Below, piece by piece: positions 52,648 through 60,566 of a DNA stretch of 64,000 bases (positions are counted from its first letter, which is position 1; each line of letters starts with the position of its first letter). Source of the stretch: Aridibaculum aurantiacum (GTDB taxonomy: Bacteria > Bacteroidota > Bacteroidia > Chitinophagales > Chitinophagaceae); assembly GCF_017355875.1 (NCBI RefSeq), contig NZ_JAFEWC010000003.1:749001-813000 (forward strand), written 5' to 3'. Under the pieces are notes generated by a model that saw only the letters and a list, made by a program, of their open reading frames with translations, searched no databases and had not been told where the DNA came from. The position numbers and the translations under genes are program-made.

Positions 52648-53184
52648 ATGGCTACAAATAAAGACATAATACCATCAAAAGAGATTTGGATTGGAAGTAG
52701 CCAGGCACGTGTTTCAGTTGTTGTATTTGTAGACTATGAAAGTCTTGCTTGTGCGCAATTGAACGAGATATTACACGAGATACTACAGTCGTACGAGGGC
52801 AATGTGAAGCTCAACTTCAGGCATTTTCCACTTGCAAACAAACACCAAAAGGCGATGAAGGCTGCAGAAGCTGCAGTAGCTGCTGCACAAGAAAATATGT
52901 TTTGGCCTATGCATAATATCATGTTTGCAAACAGGAAGAAACTAGGTACAATCAGCCTGAAGGCATATGCAAAAGAAATAGGTATTACCAATAAAAGATT
53001 TCTTGATCAACTGGTGAATGGAGTGTATGCGTGGCAGGTTCGCGAAGACCTGATGGAAGGTTTGGATAGAGGTGTAAGAGATGTGCCGGCGGTGTTTATA
53101 AATGGTGACAGGTACGAAGGTGAATTTACATTTAGCGGCCTTACACAAGCTATAGAAATCAAATTAAGAACATTAGGTACTTGA
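52648..53184 (+). CDS. DsbA-like thioredoxin-fold protein with SxxC active site
   Basis: The 178-aa protein has a DsbA-type fold: the first strand VVVFVDYESLACAQL, a helical insertion (HQKAMKAAEAAVAAAQ), and the cis-Pro strand RDVPAVFING. It has no signal peptide. At the redox site the usual CxxC is replaced by Ser32-Leu-Ala-Cys35, so it cannot form a normal redox disulfide within the site. DsbA-like proteins with one Cys may act as isomerases or glutathione-linked enzymes. The start is ATG at 52648. It is divergent from the thioredoxin gene. Confidence 0.8.
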   Translation: MATNKDIIPSKEIWIGSSQARVSVVVFVDYESLACAQLNEILHEILQSYEGNVKLNFRHFPLANKHQKAMKAAEAAVAAAQENMFWPMHNIMFANRKKLGTISLKAYAKEIGITNKRFLDQLVNGVYAWQVREDLMEGLDRGVRDVPAVFINGDRYEGEFTFSGLTQAIEIKLRTLGT

Positions 53185-53196
53185 GGTTTAATAAAA

Positions 53197-53227
53197 TGAA
53201 AAATCCCCTGCAAAAGAGCGAGGGGAT
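53197..53227 (-). terminator. Terminator of the receiver-domain gene
   Basis: Arms ATCCCCT (53203-53209) and AGGGGAT (53221-53227) with an 11-nt loop are followed on the minus strand by a T-rich run (TTTTTCATTTTATT). Confidence 0.7.
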
Positions 53228-53254
53228 AATCCTGATTGGGGGTGTAATTGGTTT

Positions 53255-53698
53255 TTACATAGAATTAAGGTCTATGAAGAAATTATCTTTTTCAGAAGTG
53301 CTTTTAGTTGTCCATGTTCTTTGATTAAGCTGGTCAATTAGTTTTACCAGGTCATCAAAAGTGTTTGGTTTTACAAAATATTTATTTGCTCCGGCCGTAA
53401 ATGAATCTCCTATTTTATATTTCGACGTAGAATACATGATGATAGGTATCTCTTTGTATTCCGCATTTGATTTTAGTTCCAACAAATATTCTATTCCATC
53501 TTTTTGAGGCATATTGATATCTAGCAAAATGACATCAGGTTTGCCTGCTTCCAAATATTGATATATTACTTCAGGTTCTGCTGCCAGAACTTGTATGTCA
53601 AAAGCAGCTTGTTCTGCCGCTTCTTTAAACAGGAATATATCATCCGGGTCATCATCTACCAGGAGTACAGCAAGTGGTGGTTGGTTACCGGTTTTCAT
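53255..53698 (-). CDS. Stand-alone receiver-domain response regulator
   Basis: The 147-aa protein is a single CheY-like receiver domain. The acidic pocket VDDDPDDIFLF, the phospho-accepting Asp in DVILLDINMPQKDG, the Thr/Ser switch MYSTSKY, and the Lys in FVKPNTF are all present. There is no output domain. Such proteins usually transfer a signal to another protein in a phosphorelay. No histidine kinase is adjacent. It is monocistronic. Confidence 0.92.
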   Translation of the reverse strand: MKTGNQPPLAVLLVDDDPDDIFLFKEAAEQAAFDIQVLAAEPEVIYQYLEAGKPDVILLDINMPQKDGIEYLLELKSNAEYKEIPIIMYSTSKYKIGDSFTAGANKYFVKPNTFDDLVKLIDQLNQRTWTTKSTSEKDNFFIDLNSM

Positions 53699-53851
53699 TT
53701 GTTATTTATAGGTGCAATATAGATACACAATTGGAGATAGTTGTATATGCAACCATTTTTAATTAAGTTTTATTACTTCATTAATAGTTCTTTAATAGAA
53801 CAACCAAAACTGTTTATATATCTAAAATACTTGTATTGATATTTTCAAACA

Positions 53852-53935
53852 GATGCCGAAATCTATTTCACGGGAAAATTGATTTCGGCATCATGTTTTA
53901 CTGGTAACGCGCTACACGCATCAATTGTTGTAGCG
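53852..53935 (-). other. Two tandem hairpins downstream of the SDR gene
   Basis: A 12-bp perfect stem GATGCCGAAATC/GATTTCGGCATC (53852-53863 and 53881-53892; loop 17 nt) is followed by a 7-bp stem CGCTACA/TGTAGCG (53910-53916 and 53929-53935). Neither has a strong U-tract. They lie in the spacer between the SDR gene and the receiver gene, both on the minus strand, and could be terminator or small-RNA structures. Confidence 0.45.
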
Positions 53936-53997
53936 TAAGTAGTATTGTAGTATGTGCAATTAAGAGCACATACAAGAATAGAATCCAGGATATAGTC

Positions 53998-54861
53998 TTA
54001 CTTACTATCTGTTTCCTGGTCAGTGATTTTTTCTTTACCACCCGATCCTTTTTCTTCTTTTTTATCCTTGCTGGAACTTTCTTCCATATAATGACGCATG
54101 CCACTTGACAACGCGCTGTCTGGTACAACATTGGTCATGGCAGCTTGTACCTTATTCTTCAATCCAGAAACAATCTTATCCTTTCCTTTCATCAAAGCCT
54201 CATAACCATCTTTAGCTACATCAGCAGGATCAGATAAAGAAGTATCGTTGTAGATGACAGTATCTTCTGCATGTGCTTTATGAAAGAAGTCTGTATCGCT
54301 GGCACCAGGTAGCAGAACAGTCATAGTAACATTGGTGTCTTTCAGTTCATTTATCAGCGCCTGGCTAAAAGAATAAACAAATGCTTTGGTACCACTGTAC
54401 ACAGCCATCAATGGGAGAGGAGCCAAGGATGCAGTAGAAGCCAGTTGTAAAATCTTTCCACTATCACGTGCTACCATGTCTTGCAGGAACAACTTGGTAA
54501 GTTGCATCAAAGCAATCACGTTCAGGTTTATAATGAATAGTTCCTTATCCATATCAGTGTCAGTGAAAAATCCATGTTCTCCCACACCTGCATTATTTAC
54601 CAGTACATCTACTTGCGTATGTTGTTTTTGAACCTCGTGATAAAGTTCTACAGCAGCTCCTGGCTCAGCCAGGTCTTTCTCAATAACAATAGCGCGTACA
54701 TTATATTGCATCTTTATCTCTTGCGCTACATCCTGCAGCTTTTCACCATTGCGCGAAACGAGTATTACATCATATCCATCTTTAGCAAATAGCTTAGCGA
54801 ACTCATAACCAAATCCGCTTGATGCTCCTGTAATTAGGGCTGTTTGTTTTTCTGTTGCCAT
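53998..54861 (-). CDS. Short-chain dehydrogenase/reductase (SDR)
   Basis: The 287-aa protein has the classical SDR motifs: TGASSGFG (residues 12-19) for NAD(P) binding, NNAG, and the catalytic Ser/Tyr/Lys with YSGTK. The substrate is unknown. Residues beyond 255 form a Ser/Lys/Glu-rich low-complexity tail (MEESSSKDKKEEKGSGGKEK) unlike ordinary SDRs, possibly a disordered appendage. It is followed by the hairpins at 53892. Confidence 0.88.
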   Translation of the reverse strand: MATEKQTALITGASSGFGYEFAKLFAKDGYDVILVSRNGEKLQDVAQEIKMQYNVRAIVIEKDLAEPGAAVELYHEVQKQHTQVDVLVNNAGVGEHGFFTDTDMDKELFIINLNVIALMQLTKLFLQDMVARDSGKILQLASTASLAPLPLMAVYSGTKAFVYSFSQALINELKDTNVTMTVLLPGASDTDFFHKAHAEDTVIYNDTSLSDPADVAKDGYEALMKGKDKIVSGLKNKVQAAMTNVVPDSALSSGMRHYMEESSSKDKKEEKGSGGKEKITDQETDSK

Positions 54862-55067
54862 ATCAAAAGGTTTTCAATATCTATTAAACAATTGTGCCGA
54901 TGAAGCTTTTGAAGATCATTAGCTCTTCTATTTCAGCCGGTTAACTATGTGAATTGCTATGGTTGATTTTTTCTGATGGAAGATTGTTAGAAGAATAAAA
55001 AATGAATCATCTACAAGAATTGACCAGCAATAGAGTGGGAGCTATTTCATTTTTTTGTAAGTGTTCT

Positions 55068-55988
55068 TTACGAACTTCTCATATTGCCGTTACCATTCTT
55101 GTTGTCTACGTTCACTACCATTTCACTCAATGTTTGTCCCCCTTTGATTCCAAAGTCTAATGTTCTGATCGGGAATGGAATGGTAATTTCATTTTCATCG
55201 TAAGCTTTCTTGATAAGCATGATAGCTTCGCTTCGTGCTTGTAGAAAAATGGGTTGCTCTGTTGAGTTGATCCAGATCTGCAAAATGAAGTTGATAGAAC
55301 TATCATCAAAAACTTCGTAGAAAAAACGTACGGGTTCGTCTTGTACTCTTACAGAAACATTATTGACAGCTTGAATCGTTACGCGTCTCACTTTCTCCAG
55401 GTCTTCGCCATACGATACGCCTACGGTCATATCCATTCTGCGTTTGCCTGACTTTGTATAGTTCATCAACTTGTTCTGAAAGATCTCTTTATTTGGGATG
55501 ATCACATATTGTCCTTGCAAGGTTCTGATAACGGTGTCACGCAGGTTAATGGTAACTACCTTACCTAGTATATCATTTGTCTGAACAAGATCTCCTATCT
55601 GCAATGGCCTTCTAAAGGAAAGAAATATACCTGCAATAAAATTGGCTCCTATATCCTGGAAGGCGAATGCCAACGCAAGACCTATGATACCAGCTCCGGC
55701 TAATATGGAGGTAACCGCTTTATCAAGATTTAGAATGCTTAACGCAACAAATAATGTAATGCTGAGCGCCAGCAGGTAAATGAATGAAACGAAAAGATTG
55801 TTCACCGCCTCATGATGCGTGATCCTTTTCATCAGCTTTTGAGAAAGGCGCTTAATGAATTTTGAAAGGAAAAAACCTACTACCAATACAAGGGCTGCAA
55901 GCGCAAGATTTGGAAGAATGCGAATCAGGTCTTTCATCCAAACCGAAAGCTTGGTGCTAATGAGATTGTATGCTTTTTCCAGGTCCAT
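55068..55988 (-). CDS. MscS-family mechanosensitive ion channel
   Basis: The 306-aa protein has three membrane helices (about residues 25-45, 65-90 and 95-120), the last being the pore helix GLALAFAFQDIGANFIAGIF. The MscS beta domain follows (RRPLQIGDLVQTNDILGKVVTINLRDTVIRT). The channel releases osmolytes on hypo-osmotic shock. It is close to the usual length of the minimal MscS family. It is monocistronic; the spacer on its 5' side (55989-56202) holds nothing recognisable. Confidence 0.93.
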   Translation of the reverse strand: MDLEKAYNLISTKLSVWMKDLIRILPNLALAALVLVVGFFLSKFIKRLSQKLMKRITHHEAVNNLFVSFIYLLALSITLFVALSILNLDKAVTSILAGAGIIGLALAFAFQDIGANFIAGIFLSFRRPLQIGDLVQTNDILGKVVTINLRDTVIRTLQGQYVIIPNKEIFQNKLMNYTKSGKRRMDMTVGVSYGEDLEKVRRVTIQAVNNVSVRVQDEPVRFFYEVFDDSSINFILQIWINSTEQPIFLQARSEAIMLIKKAYDENEITIPFPIRTLDFGIKGGQTLSEMVVNVDNKNGNGNMRSS

Positions 55989-56202
55989 GAAATGGTTATG
56001 TGTAGGTGAAAAAATGCTCCAACAACTTTATTAGATGTGAAGACTGATTAGCTTATTGAGCTTTTAGTGATCGTTTTCTTGCTGCTTGTCGTTGTGCATC
56101 AATCCAGTTCCTCCAGCTAAAAAACTATACCAGTGCATAAGGCTGCGCAATACTTGGTTATTGAGCTATTAACAGTAAATTGGTGTAACTAATAATCCTT
56201 AT

Positions 56203-57021
56203 ATGTTTACAGGTGTCGCTACGCAAGTTTTTCCTCCGCGTGCAAAAACCATAGCTGATGTAATAGCCCAGCTTGAACATATCATCCATCGTAGCATGGT
56301 AGAAAAAAGCAGGATGGGCTATTTCGCCAGCATTTACCTGCACATGACCGAGGCTGTATTGGAAGGTATTCAGAAGGGTGTATTTGCCAATCCAAGCCGA
56401 ATGGAATTGCTGGATGTGATTTTTGCCAACCGCTATATCGATGCCTGGCATGCATACGTTCATAAACAACCATGTAGCAATGCCTGGTGTGCAGCTTATG
56501 ATGCGTGCTCTAATAATGACCTTATTATTCTTCAGCATGTGATTTTAGGCATCAATACGCATATCAATTTAGATCTTGCTATAGCAGCTGCTGAAACTGC
56601 ACCCGGAGAAAAAATATATGACCTGCAACAAGATTTTGAAAAGATCAACGATATCATTGCCGGTCTTACTTCGCATGTCCAGGAAATGATGTGCAGGCTT
56701 TGGTTCCCGCTGCGGATGATCAATAAAATAACCTCCGACAGAGAAAAAGCTGTTATCAATTTTAGTATTAAGGCAGCACGGCAGGCGGCATGGGCAAATG
56801 CAGTAGCACTGGCAGTAGCTGGTGAACAAGCCAAGCCTAATTACATCAAGCTAATTGATGGTAGTGTAGTAGCAATTGCCAGGAAAGTTATCAACCCCGG
56901 CATGTATACAAACATGTTACTTCGTCCCGTAAGGCTAATGGAAGAAAAGGATGTGGCTAGGGTAATAAAGTTACTACAGGAAAAGTCTAAGAAGATTGCG
57001 TTGGTGAATGGAAAAAGGTAG
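56203..57021 (+). CDS. DUF5995 family protein
   Basis: The 272-aa protein is helical throughout, with no signal peptide and no membrane segment. The conserved stretch GINTHINLDLAIAAAE and the surrounding DLQQDFEKINDIIAGL are what I recognise as DUF5995. The His/Asn motif could bind a ligand or metal, but the function is unknown. It is monocistronic and its 3' spacer holds a simple repeat tract. Confidence 0.75.
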   Translation: MFTGVATQVFPPRAKTIADVIAQLEHIIHRSMVEKSRMGYFASIYLHMTEAVLEGIQKGVFANPSRMELLDVIFANRYIDAWHAYVHKQPCSNAWCAAYDACSNNDLIILQHVILGINTHINLDLAIAAAETAPGEKIYDLQQDFEKINDIIAGLTSHVQEMMCRLWFPLRMINKITSDREKAVINFSIKAARQAAWANAVALAVAGEQAKPNYIKLIDGSVVAIARKVINPGMYTNMLLRPVRLMEEKDVARVIKLLQEKSKKIALVNGKR

Positions 57022-57028
57022 TGAATAA

Positions 57029-57090
57029 TTCAAAATTCAAATCCAAAATCCAAATTCAATAATCCCAAATCTAAAATCTAAAATCTAAAG
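57029..57090. repeat. AAATCTAAA simple repeat tract
   Basis: Imperfect units CAAAATTCAAATCC, AAATCCAAATTCAAT and three copies of AAATCTA in tandem (57067-57090) make a 62-bp AT-rich tract between convergent genes. No hairpin is evident. Confidence 0.65.
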
Positions 57091-57095
57091 TTTCC

Positions 57096-57932
57096 CTACA
57101 GTTCATCCGTCTCAAAAGTATTGCCTTGCCTGATGTCACCAGTCTGGAAACCTTTCTTGAACCAACGCATACGTTGTGCAGAAGTGCCATGCGTGAAGGC
57201 ATCGGGTACCACATGCCCTTGCGCCTGCTTTTGAAGCCGGTCATCGCCTATTGCATTTGCTGCGCCTAGTGCCTCTTCAATATCACCCGGATCAAGTATC
57301 TTCTTTGTCTTCTGTGCATGATGTGCCCAAACTCCAGCCAGGAAATCAGCCTGTAGTTCCAGCCTTACCGATGCCTGGTTATATTCTTTTTTGGAAACAC
57401 TTCCCCGCATCTGGTGAAGCCGATTAGTTGTGCCTTGTAAATTTTGAATATGATGCCCTACCTCATGTGCTACCACGTAAGCCATGGCAAAATCACCCGG
57501 TGCTCCAAAGCGGTTATCCAGTTCTTTAAAAAATGATAGATCTATATAAACCTTTTTATCGCCGGGGCAGTAAAATGGACCAACAGCAGCACTTGCCGAT
57601 CCGCATGCTGAATTTACTGCATTAGAAAACAAGACGAGGCGTGGTGGCTGGTACCCTGGTAACAACTCAGCCCAAACATCTTCGGTATCTTTTAAAACAA
57701 CGGATACAAATTCAGCCAGCGTGTCTTCTGCTGCTGTTGCTTCCTGCGACAGCTCTCGTGGAGGAGCTTGTCCCGGCATTAGTTGTGGCGCCTGGTTAGG
57801 ATCGCCGCCAAGAAGTAAATAAAGAACCAGCACAATCACTCCTCCTATACCGCCGCCTACTGCTAACCCGCCTCCTGATGCGCCTCTTCTGTCTTCTACA
57901 TTTCCACTGCCTTGCCGGCCTCGCCACTGCAT
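57096..57932 (-). CDS. Neutral zinc metallopeptidase, YpfJ type
   Basis: The 278-aa protein has a basic, Gly-rich N-terminus, a single membrane anchor (about residues 25-42, GGGIGGVIVLVLYLLLG), and a catalytic domain. The zinc motif is HEVGHHIQNLQG, with a third ligand expected in RLELQADFLAGVW. The family (DUF3152/YpfJ) has no known substrate. Cys residues in NSACGSASAAVGPFYCPGD are conserved in it. It is probably periplasmic. It is convergent with DUF5995. Confidence 0.9.
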   Translation of the reverse strand: MQWRGRQGSGNVEDRRGASGGGLAVGGGIGGVIVLVLYLLLGGDPNQAPQLMPGQAPPRELSQEATAAEDTLAEFVSVVLKDTEDVWAELLPGYQPPRLVLFSNAVNSACGSASAAVGPFYCPGDKKVYIDLSFFKELDNRFGAPGDFAMAYVVAHEVGHHIQNLQGTTNRLHQMRGSVSKKEYNQASVRLELQADFLAGVWAHHAQKTKKILDPGDIEEALGAANAIGDDRLQKQAQGHVVPDAFTHGTSAQRMRWFKKGFQTGDIRQGNTFETDEL

Positions 57933-58010
57933 AATTTGATTTTACTTTTTATAATAAAATTCTTTGCCACCGTCAGCAGGTGTCTTACCGCATCATTGGT
58001 AGCATGTAAA

Positions 58011-58039
58011 TAAAAACGGCATCAATTACTGATGCCGTT
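58011..58039 (-). terminator. Terminator of the OmpP1-like gene
   Basis: Ten-base perfect arms AACGGCATCA (58015-58024) and TGATGCCGTT (58030-58039) with a 5-nt loop are followed on the minus strand by TTTTTA. Confidence 0.9.
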
Positions 58040-58058
58040 CTCCTACAAATATTGATGA

Positions 58059-59606
58059 TTATAATTTGAAACCAAAGGTCAGTACCACATTTCCCCGGCT
58101 GCCAGTCTGGTTGGCGAAGGTGTTTGCCTTATCAGCTAAACGATAAGGGAAATGAACATCTTTCAGGAAGTTGTGCGCATAAGAAAGATCGATGAACATG
58201 CCTTTATCCCTATAGCCTAAACCACCTGTTGCCTGTATGATATTAGACTGTAACTCTTTGTCTTTATAAGGGCTGCCATAGTAGGCGCCACCCAATCTGA
58301 ACATGATCGTATTGAACTTCAATTCGCCACCAAGCCTGAAGTTGAATGCACCACGGTAATAGTCACGGATCACTTGTTTCATTTGGTCGTAGTATTCAAT
58401 ATCAGAATAATCTGCATAGTCGCTTTTTTCCCTGAAGCCAGCATTCGAATAACCTACATATTCAATGTCAGCAGTTACAAAAGCACGCTGCCTGCGGGTA
58501 TCATTTACTTCTCTGAAAACATACGATCCACTCACCATAGCTTTCCATGGAGTTATTGCCAGGTAGTCGGTTTGTCCAGCGCCATTGTTATTGGTAAATA
58601 AAGAAGATCCAGCAGTCTTAAGTCCATTATATCCTTCGGTGTCGGCAGTAAGTTCAGAAGACTGGTTGTCGGTCATGCTATAGATAGTAGGCGTATGTAA
58701 AGCAACTCCAAGGCGTATTTGCTCTTGTGGTTTGAAGATGACACCAAGCTTTGCATTGATACCAACGCCCGTAGTTTTTACCCGGTCTCTTAGTTCAAAA
58801 AAATTGAAGTTGTTATTGTTGTTGCCAGAAATATCAGACTCACGGTAAGTGGTTATTCTTTCATGAGCCACGAAAGGTATACCTACAGAACCTCCTATGT
58901 AAAGCTTGTCATCCATATTGGCAGCATAACCTACCGCTAATTCTGTTGAGCCACCTGTGGTTCTTACTGTGTTCTTTTGTTCCAGCGCTAATCCCTGCTG
59001 CAGTAAAAATTCAGGAAGACCTCTAACCTCAAGCTGGTTGTTGTTGTTTCTAAACGTATCTACCAGGTAAGTATATAAAGCAGGAGCGGTACCAAAAGCA
59101 AGCCTTGGATCATTAATGGCTTCATCAATTGAATAACGGTTGCTGCTAACTGCTTCAGCAAAAACTTCCGTCATGCTGCTATAGTTGTTGGTGCCGCGGT
59201 ACGAAAAAGTATTGTTGAAGTTGGCCACAGTGTTGATGCCAATACTTAAAGCCTGGCTTGTCCATTTGCTGCCTGGTGTATTAAAGCCTATTACCAAACC
59301 ACTTGTTCCTAAATTGAATGTTGATTTGTTGGTGGATGTATCACTTCCCCTGTAGTTAAACTTATTGTTGTTCAGTTTGAAGCCGGGCGTCAGGACAATT
59401 TCCCTTGTTTTAAAAAGTCCCAGACCTGCAGGGTTCATGTAAAGAGCGCTGATGTCGCCGCCAAGAGAACCCATTGCTCCACCTATAGCCATATTGCGGG
59501 CAGAGCCATTTACAGGAAAGTAGCTATATCGTAAAACATCTTCGGGTAATTGGGCAACTGCATGAATACTAGTAAATGCAGTTAAGGCAAGTAAAATTTT
59601 TTTCAT
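58059..59606 (-). CDS. OmpP1/FadL-type outer-membrane transport protein
   Basis: The start at 59606 gives a signal peptide (MKKILLALTAFTSIHAVAQ) and a 515-aa barrel; the longer frame from 59699 buries it. The hatch region GSARNMAIGGAMGSLGGDISALYMNPAGL is the FadL/OmpP1 hallmark (Asn-Pro-Ala-Gly). Many strands follow, ending RGNVVLTFGFKL. FadL proteins import hydrophobic compounds such as fatty acids through the outer membrane. The specific substrate is unknown. A hairpin lies in its leader, and the lipoprotein gene lies upstream on the same strand. Confidence 0.87.
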   Translation of the reverse strand: MKKILLALTAFTSIHAVAQLPEDVLRYSYFPVNGSARNMAIGGAMGSLGGDISALYMNPAGLGLFKTREIVLTPGFKLNNNKFNYRGSDTSTNKSTFNLGTSGLVIGFNTPGSKWTSQALSIGINTVANFNNTFSYRGTNNYSSMTEVFAEAVSSNRYSIDEAINDPRLAFGTAPALYTYLVDTFRNNNNQLEVRGLPEFLLQQGLALEQKNTVRTTGGSTELAVGYAANMDDKLYIGGSVGIPFVAHERITTYRESDISGNNNNNFNFFELRDRVKTTGVGINAKLGVIFKPQEQIRLGVALHTPTIYSMTDNQSSELTADTEGYNGLKTAGSSLFTNNNGAGQTDYLAITPWKAMVSGSYVFREVNDTRRQRAFVTADIEYVGYSNAGFREKSDYADYSDIEYYDQMKQVIRDYYRGAFNFRLGGELKFNTIMFRLGGAYYGSPYKDKELQSNIIQATGGLGYRDKGMFIDLSYAHNFLKDVHFPYRLADKANTFANQTGSRGNVVLTFGFKL

Positions 59607-59620
59607 ACAAGTATTGTTAA

Positions 59621-59655
59621 TGAAAACCGTACCCGTGATGTAGATACGGTTTTCA
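59621..59655 (-). promoter_or_regulatory. Hairpin in the leader of the OmpP1-like gene
   Basis: Eleven-base perfect arms TGAAAACCGTA (59621-59631) and TACGGTTTTCA (59645-59655) with a 13-nt loop end 15 nt before the ATG at 59606. There is no U-tract after the 3' arm, so it is likelier a leader structure than a terminator. Confidence 0.5.
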
Positions 59656-59720
59656 TAGTTTATGATGTTTTTGAAAATGATGTTTGTGAGGAAGTGCACT
59701 GCTTTTACAGCGTCGCAAGA

Positions 59721-60422
59721 TTAGTTGCCTCCTCTTGCAGGACGAGATACTCCACCACCAGAAGAACTTGAGCCAGATGAAGAAGACCTTGCAGGAGAAC
59801 TGCTGCTACTGCTAGAAGAAGGGTTGTAGGCCCTGGAAGGCGTAGTGCTGTAAGTGCTGCCAGAATTGGAGTTGCTATAAGTACCGGTAGAAGGTGTTGG
59901 TGTAAATACTTTTCTTATAGAATTTCCAAGGTTGCTATTGTTATAATTTGAATTGGAATAACCCTGCAGCGAAGGCCTGCTGGCTCTTGAAGGTGGCCTG
60001 GTAACTTGCTTATTGATCACTACAGGATAACCACCGTAACCTACCATAGGATTCCAGCCATTGTAGAAGTAAGAAGAACCCCAGATTGGACGATTGTATA
60101 CAAAGTGCCAGTTGTTGTTCCAGCCATAGGTGTTGTAATAACCATAGTTCATCATCATATGGTTATACCTGCTGTCGTACCAATAATCATAATCGTCTAT
60201 GGTAGACCAGCGGGTGCGATTACGAACTTTCATGCGCAGGTATTGGTCATCTTGTTTTGTATAGTCTTCGTACCTGTCTCTTGTAGTTTCTTTCTTAGCT
60301 ACAAAATCTTTGGCTGGAGAGTAATAAACATCATCGGGTGTTTGCCCGGCTTTATATGCTGTAGAGCAGCTTGCAAGAGTGATGATGCAAACAAATAGAG
60401 CGAGTAGAGTTTTGTTGTTCAT
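59721..60422 (-). CDS. Ser/Asn/Tyr-rich lipoprotein
   Basis: The start at 60422 gives a lipobox (TLASCS; lipidated Cys19) and a 233-aa protein; the frame from 60503 adds unlikely residues. Residues 55-135 are very rich in Tyr, Trp and Asn (DYDYWYDSRYNHMMMNYGYYN). The C-terminal 90 residues are low-complexity Ser/Gly/Asn/Thr with a run of Ser. No domain was recognised. It is probably anchored to the outer membrane and is transcribed just upstream of the OmpP1-like gene. Confidence 0.78.
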   Translation of the reverse strand: MNNKTLLALFVCIITLASCSTAYKAGQTPDDVYYSPAKDFVAKKETTRDRYEDYTKQDDQYLRMKVRNRTRWSTIDDYDYWYDSRYNHMMMNYGYYNTYGWNNNWHFVYNRPIWGSSYFYNGWNPMVGYGGYPVVINKQVTRPPSRASRPSLQGYSNSNYNNSNLGNSIRKVFTPTPSTGTYSNSNSGSTYSTTPSRAYNPSSSSSSSSPARSSSSGSSSSGGGVSRPARGGN

Positions 60423-60460
60423 ATGAACAGGTTTTAGAGCGTTATTAAATATGAAGTTAC

Positions 60461-60468
60461 TACTTTTG
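60461..60468 (+). promoter_or_regulatory. -7 promoter element upstream of proS
   Basis: TACTTTTG matches TAnnTTTG exactly and lies about 100 bp before the proS ATG at 60567. No TTG is seen at the -33 position. Confidence 0.4.
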
Positions 60469-60566
60469 CGACGCTTTTTTAGCAGTTGACAACTGAGCAT
60501 CAAACTGTTTGCCGCATTCCTGGCTGTTTAATCTTCTTTTGTTAATTATTAGGTAAATACAACTGT

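Noticed and set aside
53898-54131. Minus-strand frame of 77 codons in another frame at the end of the SDR gene
   Set aside because: It overlaps the coding end of the SDR in a shifted frame, has a Lys-run composition and no recognisable pattern.
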